In this document: positions 38,588-48,495 of the stretch, one piece after another
How positions within the stretch are numbered: position 1 is the first letter of the stretch
Layout: each line of letters starts with the position of its first letter
NCBI RefSeq assembly: GCF_018361265.1
Contig: NZ_JAFLNH010000004.1
Coordinates: 620,001-684,000 of the forward strand
From: Mycobacterium sp. SM1
GTDB taxonomy: Bacteria > Actinomycetota > Actinomycetes > Mycobacteriales > Mycobacteriaceae
Reading direction: 5' to 3'
Length of the DNA stretch: 64,000 nt
The notes under the pieces: generated by a model
What the model saw: only the letters and a program-made list of their open reading frames with translations
Databases searched by the model: none
Told to the model about the DNA's origin: nothing
Made by a program: the position numbers and the translations under genes

Positions 38588-39556
38588 TCATTGCGCCGGC
38601 GGCTCGCCCAGTGCTTTTTGCAGGCGGGCTGCCGGTGAGCCCACCCCGTGGCGGGTGGCCAGCGTGGCGACGCGCTGCGGGTCGGCCGCGGCCGCCGGCA
38701 GGGTGTCGGACGGCGTTGACAAGGTGACCGGCGCGTCGGTGGCCACCCGAACGACCGGGACCGCGGCCTGGATGTAGCCGGCGGCGGCCACTAGCTTGCT
38801 TCGAAGGCCCCTGCCCATCGGCGACCGTGGGTCCCGGGCCGCCTCGAGAATCCGCTCCAGCGAGCCATGCTGAGTCAGCAGCGCGGCCGCGGTCTTCTCG
38901 CCGATGCCTGGCACACCCGGCAACCCGTCGGATGGGTCGCCGCGCAGCACTGCCAGCTCGGCGTAGGCCGCACCGGCCCGCCGCACCGGCAGCCCATAGT
39001 GGCTGGCTACCTCGGTGGGCCCGAACATCGTCGCTTTCGACAGGCCGCGGCCCAGGTAGAGCACCCGAACGGAAACGGGATCGTCGGCTACCACCTGCAG
39101 CAGGTCACGGTCCCCGCTGATCACCACGACGGGATCGCGGCGTTCCGCGGCGGCCAGTGTGCCGATCACGTCGTCAGCCTCGAACCCGGGTGCGCCCCCG
39201 GTGGGGATCCCGAAGGCGTCGAGCAGCTCGAGAATCGTGTCGACCTGCGCTGTCAGCTCGTCGGGCACCTCCTCGAGGTCGGATTGGCCATCCGGTTGCG
39301 TGCGGGCGACACGGTGGGCCTTGTACGACGGGATCAGCTCCACCCGGAACCGCGGTCGCCAGTCCAGGTCCAGGCACACCACCAGCCGGGCCGGCCGGTG
39401 CCGGGCGATGACGAGGGCCAGGGAGTCGAGGAACCCGCGCACCGCGTTGACCGGCCGGCCGTCGGGCGCGGTGATCGATGAGGGCAGCCCATAGTAGGAG
39501 CGAAACCACATGCTCGCACCGTCGAGCAGCAGCAGCGGCGCGGGCATAGTTGTCAT
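38588..39556 (-). CDS. 5'-3' exonuclease, PolA-N-terminal/FEN-like (Rv2090 orthologue)
   Basis: 322 residues, a stand-alone flap/5'-exonuclease. Motifs: [18 protein letters not shown] with the first metal Asp, [20 protein letters not shown], the helical arch [44 protein letters not shown], and the H3TH region [23 protein letters not shown] 39556 (MTTMPAPLL) is used; the H37Rv annotation is longer upstream, and longer frames are open here. It is divergent from pepE by 31 bp. A likely role is Okazaki-fragment processing or repair. Confidence 0.9.
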   Translation of the reverse strand: MTTMPAPLLLLDGASMWFRSYYGLPSSITAPDGRPVNAVRGFLDSLALVIARHRPARLVVCLDLDWRPRFRVELIPSYKAHRVARTQPDGQSDLEEVPDELTAQVDTILELLDAFGIPTGGAPGFEADDVIGTLAAAERRDPVVVISGDRDLLQVVADDPVSVRVLYLGRGLSKATMFGPTEVASHYGLPVRRAGAAYAELAVLRGDPSDGLPGVPGIGEKTAAALLTQHGSLERILEAARDPRSPMGRGLRSKLVAAAGYIQAAVPVVRVATDAPVTLSTPSDTLPAAAADPQRVATLATRHGVGSPAARLQKALGEPPAQ

Positions 39557-39587
39557 CCTGCCAGCTTGACGACGTAGCCTGACGGGC

Positions 39588-40715
39588 GTGGACTCCCGGC
39601 GATTCGACGCCCCGGTGTATGCCCGCCGGCTGGCCGCGGCCGCAGCCGCTACCGCCGAGGCGGGCCTGGCCGGGCTGGTAATCACCCCGGGCCACGACCT
39701 GCGGTATCTGGTCGGTTCGCGCGCGCAGACTTTCGAGCGGCTCACCGCACTGGTGGTGCCGGCATCCGGAAACGCGAGCGTCGTGGTGCCCCGGCTGGAG
39801 CTGGCCGCGCTCCACAACTCCGCGGTAGCCGAGCTGGGCCTGCCGGTGCGGGACTGGGTTGACGGTGACGACCCCTACCGGCTGGTGGCCGCGGCGCTCG
39901 GCGGTGTGCCCGCCGCGGTGGCCGTTAATGACTCCATGCCCGCCCGGCATCTGTTAGCCCTGGCCAGCGCCCTCGCAGCCCTGCCGGCACTGGCCACCGG
40001 TGTGCTGCGTGGGCTGCGAATGATTAAAGACCCGGCGGAAATGGACGTCCTGCGTAAGGCCGGGGCGGCCATCGACCGGGTGCACGCCCAGGTGCCGGGA
40101 TTCCTCACACCGGGCCGGACCGAGGCCGATGTTGCCGCCGAGATTGCCGAGGCGATTGTGGCCGAGGGACATTCGGAGGTTGCGTTCGTGATCGTCGGTT
40201 CGGGCCCACACAGCGCCGACCCGCATCACGAGTGCTCGGACCGGGAATTGCGGGCCGGGGATGTGGTGGTGGTGGACATTGGCGGCGTGTATGAGCCGGG
40301 ATATCACTCCGACTCGACCCGCACCTACTGCATCGGTGAGCCCAGCGCCGAAGTAACACAGCGGTATTCGATCCTGGAACGCGCCCAGCGGGCGGCCGTG
40401 GCCAAGGTGCGTCCGGGCGTGACCGCCGAGCAGGTCGACGCCGCCGCCCGTGATGTGCTGGCCCGCGCCGGGCTGGCCGAGCAGTTCGTGCACCGCACCG
40501 GCCACGGGATCGGGCTGGCGGTGCACGAGGAGCCTTACATCGTCGCGGGCAACGGGCTGCCATTGGCCGCGGGAATGGCGTTCTCGGTCGAGCCGGGCAT
40601 CTACTTCCCGGGCCGCTGGGGGGCGCGCATCGAGGACATCATCATTGTGACCGAGAACGGCGCCATGCCCGTCAACAACCGGCCGCGCGAGCTGGTCGTG
40701 GTACCTGTCGGCTGA
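39588..40715 (+). CDS. pepE: Xaa-Pro dipeptidase PepE (M24B)
   Basis: 375 residues, the H37Rv length. A creatinase-type N-terminal domain is followed by the pita-bread metallopeptidase: Asp pair in [37 protein letters not shown] with the metal His, and Glu residues in [19 protein letters not shown]. It cleaves Xaa-Pro dipeptides in the cytosol. The start is GTG 39588 ([14 protein letters not shown]). Confidence 0.94.
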   Translation: MDSRRFDAPVYARRLAAAAAATAEAGLAGLVITPGHDLRYLVGSRAQTFERLTALVVPASGNASVVVPRLELAALHNSAVAELGLPVRDWVDGDDPYRLVAAALGGVPAAVAVNDSMPARHLLALASALAALPALATGVLRGLRMIKDPAEMDVLRKAGAAIDRVHAQVPGFLTPGRTEADVAAEIAEAIVAEGHSEVAFVIVGSGPHSADPHHECSDRELRAGDVVVVDIGGVYEPGYHSDSTRTYCIGEPSAEVTQRYSILERAQRAAVAKVRPGVTAEQVDAAARDVLARAGLAEQFVHRTGHGIGLAVHEEPYIVAGNGLPLAAGMAFSVEPGIYFPGRWGARIEDIIIVTENGAMPVNNRPRELVVVPVG

Positions 40716-40797
40716 ACCCGCCGTGACCGTGCGCCGCGAGAGCCAGTGCCCCGCACCGGAAGTTCAATGCCCGGGCCGGCGTGACTAGGCTAATCGA

Positions 40798-41463
40798 ATG
40801 ATCAACCACGACCGCGCCGCCGCCCGCAGGGAGATCGCCGACGCTTTGCTCACCGCGTTGGAACGCCGTCACGAGGTGCTCGATCTGATCGTGGAGGCGA
40901 AGGACCGGCCATCGGCGGTCGACGGCATCGTTTCGTTGCTGGGCACCTCACGCCTGGGCGCCGAGGCGGTGATCGGCATGTCGTTTGACCAGCTCACCAG
41001 GGATTCGCGCAAAAAGATCGCTGCCGAACTCGACGACTTGAACAGGCAACTGACCTTCACCCTGCGGGAACGGCCGGCGAGCTCCGGCGACACCCTCGTG
41101 CTGCGCCCATTCGCCGGCGCATCCGATCGCGATATCTTCGCCGCACGCACCGCGGACATCGGCGCCCCCGGGGACGGATCCCCGGGGTCGGCCGGCGATC
41201 TCGACGAGGAGATCCGCGCGGCGCTGGCGCGCATCGACGCCGAGGAGGCCGCCTGGTTTGTCGCACTCGACGGCACCCAGAAAGTCGGGATGGTCTTCGG
41301 TGAGCTCGTCGGGGGCGAGGTGCATGTCCGGATCTGGATCCGCCCCGAATGCCGGCATCGTGGCTACGGCACCGCCGCCCTGGCCAAATCGCGGCCGGAG
41401 ATGGCGGCCTATTTCCCCGCGGTACCCCTGGTGATTTGGGCACCCGGAGCCCGGCCTGGGTAA
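40798..41463 (+). CDS. GNAT-family N-acetyltransferase with helical N-terminal extension
   Basis: 221 residues. The first ~90 residues are helical (ADALLTALERRHEVLDLIVE, DQLTRDSRKKIAAELDDLNR) and resemble a DNA-gyrase subunit A C-terminal coiled-coil fragment, a fusion I have seen in actinobacterial GNATs. The GNAT part follows: AAWFVALDGTQKVGMVFGEL and the acetyl-CoA loop IRPECRHRGYGTAALAK. The substrate is unknown. ATG 40798 lies 82 bp after pepE on the same strand. Confidence 0.75.
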   Translation: MINHDRAAARREIADALLTALERRHEVLDLIVEAKDRPSAVDGIVSLLGTSRLGAEAVIGMSFDQLTRDSRKKIAAELDDLNRQLTFTLRERPASSGDTLVLRPFAGASDRDIFAARTADIGAPGDGSPGSAGDLDEEIRAALARIDAEEAAWFVALDGTQKVGMVFGELVGGEVHVRIWIRPECRHRGYGTAALAKSRPEMAAYFPAVPLVIWAPGARPG

Positions 41464-41508
41464 GCGGTTGTGGGGCCGCGCCGCGGGCGCCAGTGCCGGC
41501 CGGGCCCG

Positions 41509-41919
41509 CTAGCCGCGCTCAAGCAAATGCGCGGAACCCAGCACCCGTTCCACCCGGACCTCGATGACCACTCGCCGGGGGTTGGGTCGGGGGGTCCGGT
41601 ACCGCTGGGCGTACCGCAGCTCCGCGTCACGCACGGCGGCGATGTCGCTGTTGACGGTGGCCCGGCCCTCCAGCGAAAGCCAGCGGGCGCCGTCCACCTG
41701 GCTGAGCACCGCGATCCCGGCGCGCTCGGCGTTGAGCGCCTTCTGCGAGCCGCCGGTGGTGATCACCCGGGCGATGTGCGTTGAGGGGTCGAAGGTGAAC
41801 CCGACCGCCACCACGTGGGGAGAGTTGTCGGCGCGCAGCGTCGTCAACATGGCCAGATGGCGTTCGGTGAGAAACGCCAGTGCCTCACTGGTGAGCCGGG
41901 TCGTGGTGTGTGCCATCAC
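41509..41919 (-). CDS. F420-dependent biliverdin reductase-type split-barrel protein (Rv2074 orthologue)
   Basis: 136 residues, a pyridoxamine-phosphate-oxidase-like split barrel. [40 protein letters not shown] and [20 protein letters not shown] are nearly identical to Rv2074, which was characterised as an F420H2-dependent biliverdin reductase. The C-terminal [20 protein letters not shown] is also conserved. The start could be ATG 41919 or 41916. Confidence 0.92.
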   Translation of the reverse strand: MMAHTTTRLTSEALAFLTERHLAMLTTLRADNSPHVVAVGFTFDPSTHIARVITTGGSQKALNAERAGIAVLSQVDGARWLSLEGRATVNSDIAAVRDAELRYAQRYRTPRPNPRRVVIEVRVERVLGSAHLLERG

Positions 41920-41999
41920 CGCCCACGCTAGCGCAGGTCATAATCGCAGCCGTGGACGACACGGGCGCCGGGCCGGCGGTGATATGTGGCGGCCGCGGC

Positions 42000-42150
42000 G
42001 AGATCGGCACCGAGCGTGCGCTTCGCCTGGCGCCGGGGTGCGGGTGCTGATCGTGCGACCCGGGTTTGTCATCGGACGGATGACGCGGGGGATGGCGCCC
42101 GGCCCCGTCGCCACGATGGGCCGCGCCGACGACAACGTCAAGCGCGGCCG
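42000..42150 (+). pseudogene. C-terminal scrap of a short-chain dehydrogenase (Rv2073c-like)
   Basis: A frame reading GAGVRVLIVRPGFVIGRMTR then GMAPGP is the typical SDR segment after the catalytic helix (VRPGFV..RMT). H37Rv has an SDR, Rv2073c, exactly between the Rv2074 and cobL orthologues. Here the N-terminal Rossmann and catalytic parts are missing, so only a deletion relic remains. Confidence 0.6.
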
Positions 42151-42189
42151 GGCGGGGGTATCGTTCGGGTGCGGGGGAGGGTGGTGCGC

Positions 42190-43374
42190 ATGATCGTGGT
42201 GGTCGGCATCGGCGCGGACGGCATGGCGGGGTTGTCGGAGGTGTCGCGTTGTGAATTACAAGGGGCCACAGTTATTTACGGTTCACAACGGCAACTGGGC
42301 CTGCTCGACGAGACGGTGGTGGCGGCGCGGCGGGAGTGGCCGTCGCCGATGCTGCCCGCGCTGCGCCGCCTCGGTGACCGCCCACCCGGTGATGCGGCCA
42401 CGGTGCACGTGCTGGCCAGCGGCGATCCGCTGCTACACGGTGTCGGTGCCACGCTGCTGCGGATGTTCGGGCCCGAGCGGGTGCGGGTGCTGCCGCACGT
42501 CTCGGCGGTGACGCTGGCGTGCGCGCGGCTGGGCTGGAGCGTGCCGGACACCGAGGTCATCAGCCTGGTCACCGCATCGGCGCACACCGCGGTGCGCCGC
42601 GGCGGCCGGGCGGTCGTGCTCTCGCGTGACCGGTCCACGCCGCAGACCCTGGCGGTGCTGCTGGACGCGTGTGGTCGCGGCGACTCCGAGTTCAGCGTGC
42701 TCGAGCAGCTCGGCGGTCCCGGGGAACGCCGCCGCGACGGCACCGCGCGCCAGTGGGCCGCCGACGCGCCCGTCGACGTCGACGACCTCAACGTGATCGC
42801 GGTGCGCTATCTGCCCGACGAGCGCATGTCGCCAGTGCCTGACCACGCGTTCCGGCACGACGGGCAGATCACCAAGCACCGGATGCGCGCGGTGACTCTG
42901 GCGGCGCTGGCGCCGCGTCCGGGGGAACGCTTGTGGGACGTGGGCGCGGGCTCGGGCAGCATCGCCGTCGAGTGGTGCCGCAGTTGGCGTGGCTGCACCG
43001 CGGTGGCGTTCGAGCGCAATGAGCACCGCCGCCAGAATATCTGGTGCAATACCGTGGCCTTCGGTGTCGACATCGAGGTGCGCGGGGAGGCGCCGGAGGC
43101 TTTCCAAGGCGCTGCCACGCCGTCGGCGGTCTTCATCGGCGGCGGGCTCACCCGACCCGGTCTGCTCGACGCCTGCCTTGACGCCTTGCCCGCGGGTGGG
43201 CGACTGGTTGCCAACGCGGTCACCGCTGAGTCTGAAGCTGTTGTTGCACAGGCGTATTCACGCTTTGGCGGCGAACTGCGACGTTTTCAGCACTACCATG
43301 GCGAGCCGCTCGGCGGCTTCACCGGCTGGCGCCCGCAGCTGCCGGTCACCCAGTGGGAGATGTCCAAGCCGTGA
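42190..43374 (+). CDS. cobL: Precorrin-6Y C5,15-methyltransferase (decarboxylating) CobL
   Basis: Bifunctional enzyme of the aerobic B12 pathway that methylates C5 and C15 and removes a carboxyl group. 394 residues. The N-terminal CbiE-like half contains VHVLASGDPLLHGVGATLLR and VLPHVSAVTLACARLGW; the C-terminal CbiT-like half contains GQITKHRMRAVTLAALAPRP, LWDVGAGSGSIAVEWCRSW, AVFIGGGLTRPG and AGGRLVANAVT. ATG 42190 (MIVVVGIGADGM) matches the family. Its stop overlaps the cobM start. Confidence 0.95.
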   Translation: MIVVVGIGADGMAGLSEVSRCELQGATVIYGSQRQLGLLDETVVAARREWPSPMLPALRRLGDRPPGDAATVHVLASGDPLLHGVGATLLRMFGPERVRVLPHVSAVTLACARLGWSVPDTEVISLVTASAHTAVRRGGRAVVLSRDRSTPQTLAVLLDACGRGDSEFSVLEQLGGPGERRRDGTARQWAADAPVDVDDLNVIAVRYLPDERMSPVPDHAFRHDGQITKHRMRAVTLAALAPRPGERLWDVGAGSGSIAVEWCRSWRGCTAVAFERNEHRRQNIWCNTVAFGVDIEVRGEAPEAFQGAATPSAVFIGGGLTRPGLLDACLDALPAGGRLVANAVTAESEAVVAQAYSRFGGELRRFQHYHGEPLGGFTGWRPQLPVTQWEMSKP

Positions 43375-44156
43375 CCGTCTACTTCATCGGGGCGGGCCCC
43401 GGTGCCGCGGATCTGATCACGGTGCGCGGGCAGCGGTTGCTCAGCCGATGCCCGGTGTGCCTCTACGCCGGGTCGATCATGCCGGGGGACCTGCTGGCCT
43501 GCTGCCCGCCGGGGGCGCGGATCGTCGACACCGGCCCATTGACCCTGGAGCAGATCGTCGCCGAGCTGGCCACCGCCGACGCCGCCGGGCATGACGTTGC
43601 GCGGCTGCACTCCGGTGACCCCTCGCTGTACAGCGCGCTGGCCGAGCAGTGCCGCCGCCTGGGCGAGCTGGGCATCGGATACGAAATCGTGCCCGGGGTC
43701 CCGGCTTTCGCGGCCGCCGCCGCCGCCCTGGGCCGCGAGCTGACCGTTCCCGGGGTCTCGCAGACGGTGACCCTGACCCGGGTGGCCACCGTGTCGACGC
43801 CGATGCCGCGCGGTGAGGACCTCACCGCGCTCGCCCGATCCGGCGCCACCCTGGTGCTGCACCTGGCGGCCGCCCAGATCGATGCGATTGTCCCGCAGCT
43901 GCTGAGCGGGGGGTATCGGCCCGAGACACCCACTGCGGTGGTGGCTTTCGTTAGCTGGCCGCAGCAGATTGTGCTGCGCGGCACCCTGACCGATATCGGA
44001 GGGCAGATGCGCGGCGCGGGGATCCGCAAAACCGCCGTCATCATCGTCGGTGACGTGCTCGCGGCCGAGGGATTCCTCGACAGCTACCTGTATTCGGCGG
44101 CCCGGCGCGCCGGTCAGGAATTTTCGCCGTCACCCCGCGGCCGGGAGGCGCACTGA
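43371..44156 (+). CDS. cobM: Precorrin-4 C11-methyltransferase CobM
   Basis: 261 residues, a tetrapyrrole methyltransferase of the aerobic B12 pathway. VYFIGAGPGAADLITVRGQR is the N-terminal loop; VARLHSGDPSLYSALAEQCR and YEIVPGVPAFAAAAAALGRE are SAM-site blocks; VVAFVSWPQQIVLRGTLTDI is near the end. GTG 43371 is preferred because it overlaps the cobL stop by 4 bases and matches the family. The stop shares one base with the cobK ATG. Confidence 0.95.
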   Translation: MTVYFIGAGPGAADLITVRGQRLLSRCPVCLYAGSIMPGDLLACCPPGARIVDTGPLTLEQIVAELATADAAGHDVARLHSGDPSLYSALAEQCRRLGELGIGYEIVPGVPAFAAAAAALGRELTVPGVSQTVTLTRVATVSTPMPRGEDLTALARSGATLVLHLAAAQIDAIVPQLLSGGYRPETPTAVVAFVSWPQQIVLRGTLTDIGGQMRGAGIRKTAVIIVGDVLAAEGFLDSYLYSAARRAGQEFSPSPRGREAH

Positions 44157-44896
44157 TGCGGGTTCTGCTGCTCGGCGGCACCGCCGAGGCACGAGCACTG
44201 GCAAACGTTTTGCATCCCGGCGTCGACATCATCAGCTCGCTGGCCGGCCGGGTGCCGCGTCCCGCGCTGCCCGCCGGCCCGGTGCGGGTCGGCGGGTTCG
44301 GCGGCGTCGACGGCCTGCGCCGCTGGCTGCGCGACGAGCGGATCGGCGCCGTTGTCGACGCCACCCATCCGTTTGCGACGACCATCACCGCGCACGCCGC
44401 GAAGGTGTGCAAAGAGCTGCAGCTGCCCTACCTGGTGCTGGCCCGCCCGCCGTGGGATCCCGGTGACGCCATCGTCGTGGCGTCGGATATCGAAGCAGCG
44501 GAAACTGTTGCTTGTAAAGGTTTTTCGCGAGTGTTTCTGACCACCGGCCGCTCCGGTGTGGCGGCCTTCGCCGCCAGCGACGCGTGGTTTTTGATCCGTG
44601 CGGTCACCGCGCCGGAGGCGGCCGTGCTGCCGCGCCGCCATGAGATCGTGCTCTCGCGCGGGCCGTATCACTACGACACCGAGTACGCGTTGTTGCGCGA
44701 GCACCGCATCGACGCACTGGTCACCAAGAACAGCGGCGGCGAGATGACCAGGGCAAAGCTGGACGCCGCGGCGGCGCTGCACATCGCGGTGGTGATGCTG
44801 GCGCGCCCGTCGCTGCCGGCAGGGGTGCGTGTGGTCGGCACCGTCGACGAGGCCGTCGAGTGGGTCGCCCAACTGCCGGGCCGCAGGCCCGGCTAA
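44156..44896 (+). CDS. cobK: Precorrin-6A reductase CobK
   Basis: 246 residues, an NADPH-dependent reductase of the corrin ring. MRVLLLGGTAEARALANVLH is the Rossmann start; DATHPFATTITAHAAKVCKE, VFLTTGRSGVAAFAASDAWF, LSRGPYHYDTEYALLREHRI and VTKNSGGEMTRAKLDAAAAL are family blocks. The last gene of the cobL-cobM-cobK operon. In H37Rv sigC and blaC follow; here an mmpS-mmpL operon does. Confidence 0.95.
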   Translation: MRVLLLGGTAEARALANVLHPGVDIISSLAGRVPRPALPAGPVRVGGFGGVDGLRRWLRDERIGAVVDATHPFATTITAHAAKVCKELQLPYLVLARPPWDPGDAIVVASDIEAAETVACKGFSRVFLTTGRSGVAAFAASDAWFLIRAVTAPEAAVLPRRHEIVLSRGPYHYDTEYALLREHRIDALVTKNSGGEMTRAKLDAAAALHIAVVMLARPSLPAGVRVVGTVDEAVEWVAQLPGRRPG

Positions 44897-44940
44897 TCAG
44901 GCGTCAAATGCACCCCTACGGCAAGCCGGCTTCCCGCATA

Positions 44941-44956
44941 ATACCGGGTAGGGTAT
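44941..44956. promoter_or_regulatory. Inverted repeat upstream of mmpS, possible operator
   Basis: ATACC-GGGTAG-GGTAT is a 5-bp inverted repeat with a 6-bp centre in an AT-rich patch (ATAATACC...TATATATCTTTAG) about 125 bp before mmpS. Local AT-richness suggests a promoter, and mmpS-mmpL operons are commonly controlled by TetR- or MarR-type repressors. No regulator gene is adjacent. Speculative. Confidence 0.3.
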
Positions 44957-45079
44957 ATATCTTTAGTCGGAGCGGTGCGGCCGCAGCCACCACGGCATCG
45001 AGTGATTCGCTGCGCCGCAACGGTGCGGGCGTGGAACTATTACCGGCAAGGACGAGGACGCTAGCGGAGGGACCGTCAC

Positions 45080-45508
45080 ATGTTGACCATGCTCAAGCGG
45101 GCTTGGGTGCCGCTTGTCGTCATAGTCGTCGTCGCCATCAGCGGCGCCGCCGTCTATCGGCTCCGCGGCGTCTTCGGCTCCGACGAGGTTTTCAAGTCGA
45201 CCGGCACCGCCGAGAGGATCGTGAATTTCAATCCCAAACGCGTGACCTACGAGGTTTTCGGGCCCAGCGACACGGCGGGAACCGTGAGCTACTTGAACAA
45301 GTTGGCGGAACCAGAGCAGGCGAACTTCACCAGCCTGCCGTGGACTTATACGCTCACGACGACGATACCCGCCGTGATCGCCGACGTGGTGGCCCAAGGC
45401 AACACTGACAGCATCGGGTGTCGTATCACCGTGAACGGTGAGGTGAAGGACGAGCATGTGTCCCGTGAGCATCACGCCCAGGCCTTCTGTCTGGTGAAAG
45501 CCGCATGA
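45080..45508 (+). CDS. MmpS-family membrane accessory protein
   Basis: 142 residues. A single N-terminal transmembrane helix (WVPLVVIVVVAISGAAVYRL) is followed by a periplasmic beta domain with the family pattern KRVTYEVFGPSDTAGTVSYL, then NKLAEPEQANFTSLPWTYTL and GCRITVNGEVKDEHVS; two Cys near the end may pair. It is the partner of the RND transporter encoded next (ATGA overlap), likely for export of lipid or siderophore. Which MmpS paralogue it is cannot be told from the sequence alone. Confidence 0.9.
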   Translation: MLTMLKRAWVPLVVIVVVAISGAAVYRLRGVFGSDEVFKSTGTAERIVNFNPKRVTYEVFGPSDTAGTVSYLNKLAEPEQANFTSLPWTYTLTTTIPAVIADVVAQGNTDSIGCRITVNGEVKDEHVSREHHAQAFCLVKAA

Positions 45509-48411
45509 GCACCGGCGACGGCGCCCGCCCGGTCTTCATGCGGGCGGTGCGAACGTTCGCGGTGCCGATCATCCTGGCATGGCTGCTCGTGACGCTCGCC
45601 GTGAACCTGCTCGTGCCGCCTATCGAGGTGGTCGCAAGAAAGCACGCGGTGACGATGTCGCCGCAAGATGCGCCGGCGGAGATCGCCGCAAAGCGCATCG
45701 GGAAGAAGTTTCACGAGTTCGATTCCGACAACCTGGTAATGGTCGTTCTGGTCGGTGATAACGAGCTCGGCGAGGCGGCGCATCGTTATTACGACACGCT
45801 GGTGGCAAAGCTGCAGGCCGACCCCAAGCATGTGCAGCACGTCCAGAACTTATGGGCAGATCGCATCACTGCCGCCGGTGTTCAAAGCAGTGACGGCAAA
45901 GCCGCCTATGTCCTTTTGAACATAGCTGGCGATCAGGGCAGCACGCTGGGAAACCAGTCCGTCGACGCGGTGCGAAAGATCGTCGACAGATCGCCACCGC
46001 CGCCGGGAATCAAGGCCTATGTCACCGGTCCGGGCGCGCTGACAACGGACATGAACGAGGCCGCCGACAAAAGCATGTTCAAGATGATGGGCGTGACCGG
46101 CGTGGTCATCATGATCATGCTCTTTCTCGTTTATCGCTCCGTCAGCACCGTGCTTCTCGTCCTGGTGATGGTCGGCTTTGAGATGGGCACGGCCCGGGGG
46201 GTCGTCGCGATTCTCGGGAATTACGACCTCTTGGGATTTTCGACGTTCGTGGTCGCCATGCTGTCATCGCTGGCCATCGCGGCGGGAACAGACTACGCGA
46301 TATTCCTGATCGGCCGCTACCACGAGGCGCGTCAGTCCGGTCAAGATCGGGAAACAGCCTACTACACGATGTTCCGGGGAACCTATCACGTCATCTTGGG
46401 CTCGGGGCTGACAATTGCCGGAGCGTCGTTTTGCCTGCATTTCGCGCGGCTGGCCTACTTCAAGGCCCTGGGCATTCCCTCCGCCCTGGGGTTATTGGTC
46501 GTTATCGCCGGGGCGCTGACCGTTGCTCCCGCCATTGTCGCCGTGGCCACGCGGTTCGGCCTGCTCGACCCGAAACGGATGATCAAGGCGCGCGGGTGGC
46601 GCAAAATCGGCACCGCCGCCGTCCGCTGGCCGGGGCCGATCTTTGCGGCATCCTTGCTTATCGCTCTCGTCGGCATGCTCATCATGCCGGGCATGAAGAT
46701 CAGCTACAACGATCGCTACTACATCCCGGCCAATCTTCCCTCGAATATTGGATACGCTGCGGCGGAGCAGCATTTCAGCGCCGCCCGGCTAAATCCGGAC
46801 ATCCTCATGATCGACGCCGACCACGACATGCGGAACTCGAGCGACATGATCATCCTGGACCGGATCACCAAAGATATCTTCCGCACACCCGGCATCGCCA
46901 GAATACAAAGCATCACCAGGCCGCTGGGAAGCCCGATCGAACACACGTCGATACCTTTTCAAGTCAGCATGCAGGCGATTCCGATACAAGAAAACCTGCA
47001 ATTCATGAAAGACCGGATGGCCGATATGCTCAAGATGAGCGACGACCTCGGCGTCATGATCGGGTCGATGGAGCGGATGTATGACGCGATGCGCCAGATG
47101 ACCGACACGACTCATCACATGAACATCGACATGAAAGAACTCAAAGTCACCGTCGACGAGATGAGAGATCACCTGGCGGATTTCGATGACTTCGCCAGGC
47201 CGCTGCACGGTTATGTCTACTGGGAAAAGCACTGCTTCAACATCCCGATCTGCTGGGCGACGAAATCGCTATTCGATGCGCTCGACGATGTCGACAAATT
47301 CAGCGCAGACATGGACGGGCTGCTCAAGGACATGGATCATATCGACGCGGTGCTCCCAAAAATGCTCGCGGAATTTCCGCCGATAATCGCGGTCTCGAAG
47401 TCCATGCGTGGCAGCCTTCTTACCATACACAGCAGTTTCGCGGGGCTGGTCAACCAGATGGCGCGAATGACGGACACGGCCAGTGCGATGGGCGAGGCGT
47501 TTGACTCCTCGAAGACCGGCGACTACTTCTACCTGCCGCCGGAGGCGTTCGACAACCCCGACTTCCAGAAAGGCCTCAAACTCTTCTTGTCCCCCGACGG
47601 CAAGGCGGCGCGCTTTATCATCACCCACGCCGCGGACCCCGCGACACCGAAGGGCATCGCCGCGGTCAAGCCGGAACTCAGCGCGGCCCGGGAGGCCGTG
47701 AAGGGCACACCCCTGGCCGACGCCAAGTTCTATGTGACCGGGACCGCGGCGATTTACAACGACATCCAAGTCGGGATGAAATATGACCTGCTGATCGTGG
47801 GCATAGCGGCGCTGACGCTGATATTCGTTGTCATGGTGGTCATCACCCGCGCCCTGGTTGCCTCCCTGGTGATCGTCGGCACGGTGCTGGTGTCGCTGGG
47901 CGCCGCCTTCGGGCTGTCGGTGCTGGCGTGGCAATACATTTACGGCCTGGATTTGAACTGGATCGCGCCCGTGTTCGGGTTGATCATTCTGCTGGCGGTC
48001 GGATCCGACTACAACCTGCTGCTGGTGTCGCGGTTCCAGGAGGAGATCGGGGCCGGATTACGAACCGGCATCATCCGCTCCGTGGGGGAAACCGGCCAAG
48101 TCGTCACCGCGGCGGGCCTGGTGTTCGCGTTCACCATGATGTCGATGGTGGCCAGCGACCTGAGCTCCATCGGCCAGGCCGGCAGCACGATCGGCCTGGG
48201 CCTGCTGTTTGACACCCTGGTCGTGCGTTCGCTGATGACACCGTCGATTGCGGCGCTGCTGGGGCGCTGGTTCTGGTGGCCGCAACGAGTGCGCCGGCGT
48301 CCGGCCAGTTATCTCCTTCGTCCCTTCGGGCCACGACGGCTGGTTCGCACCCTGCTTCTGGGCGAGGATTCGGAAGCGGTGACCGACAGGCTCCAGGAAG
48401 TGTCTGGCTGA
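45505..48411 (+). CDS. MmpL-family RND transporter (MmpL4/5-like)
   Basis: 968 residues, 12 predicted membrane helices in two repeats. Helix 1 (VPIILAWLLVTLAVNLLVPP), a porter domain, helices 2-6 with the proton-relay Asp-Tyr in AGTDYAIFLIGRYHEARQSG, a second large periplasmic domain with a coiled-coil hairpin (~480-610; FMKDRMADMLKMSDDLGVMI), and helices 8-12 with AVGSDYNLLLVSRFQEEIGA. The hairpin and MmpS partner place it with MmpL4/5, which export siderophores and drugs. The substrate here is unknown. Overlap with mmpS is 4 bases. Lower GC and different codon texture than the cob genes around it hint at separate ancestry. Confidence 0.92.
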   Translation: MSTGDGARPVFMRAVRTFAVPIILAWLLVTLAVNLLVPPIEVVARKHAVTMSPQDAPAEIAAKRIGKKFHEFDSDNLVMVVLVGDNELGEAAHRYYDTLVAKLQADPKHVQHVQNLWADRITAAGVQSSDGKAAYVLLNIAGDQGSTLGNQSVDAVRKIVDRSPPPPGIKAYVTGPGALTTDMNEAADKSMFKMMGVTGVVIMIMLFLVYRSVSTVLLVLVMVGFEMGTARGVVAILGNYDLLGFSTFVVAMLSSLAIAAGTDYAIFLIGRYHEARQSGQDRETAYYTMFRGTYHVILGSGLTIAGASFCLHFARLAYFKALGIPSALGLLVVIAGALTVAPAIVAVATRFGLLDPKRMIKARGWRKIGTAAVRWPGPIFAASLLIALVGMLIMPGMKISYNDRYYIPANLPSNIGYAAAEQHFSAARLNPDILMIDADHDMRNSSDMIILDRITKDIFRTPGIARIQSITRPLGSPIEHTSIPFQVSMQAIPIQENLQFMKDRMADMLKMSDDLGVMIGSMERMYDAMRQMTDTTHHMNIDMKELKVTVDEMRDHLADFDDFARPLHGYVYWEKHCFNIPICWATKSLFDALDDVDKFSADMDGLLKDMDHIDAVLPKMLAEFPPIIAVSKSMRGSLLTIHSSFAGLVNQMARMTDTASAMGEAFDSSKTGDYFYLPPEAFDNPDFQKGLKLFLSPDGKAARFIITHAADPATPKGIAAVKPELSAAREAVKGTPLADAKFYVTGTAAIYNDIQVGMKYDLLIVGIAALTLIFVVMVVITRALVASLVIVGTVLVSLGAAFGLSVLAWQYIYGLDLNWIAPVFGLIILLAVGSDYNLLLVSRFQEEIGAGLRTGIIRSVGETGQVVTAAGLVFAFTMMSMVASDLSSIGQAGSTIGLGLLFDTLVVRSLMTPSIAALLGRWFWWPQRVRRRPASYLLRPFGPRRLVRTLLLGEDSEAVTDRLQEVSG

Positions 48412-48495
48412 AGTGCCTGGCTAGCGAAGTTTGCCCACAGATCGCCCCAAGAGCTCTGGCCATGTCGCGGTAGGCCCGGAGAGGGGGCGCCGGGG

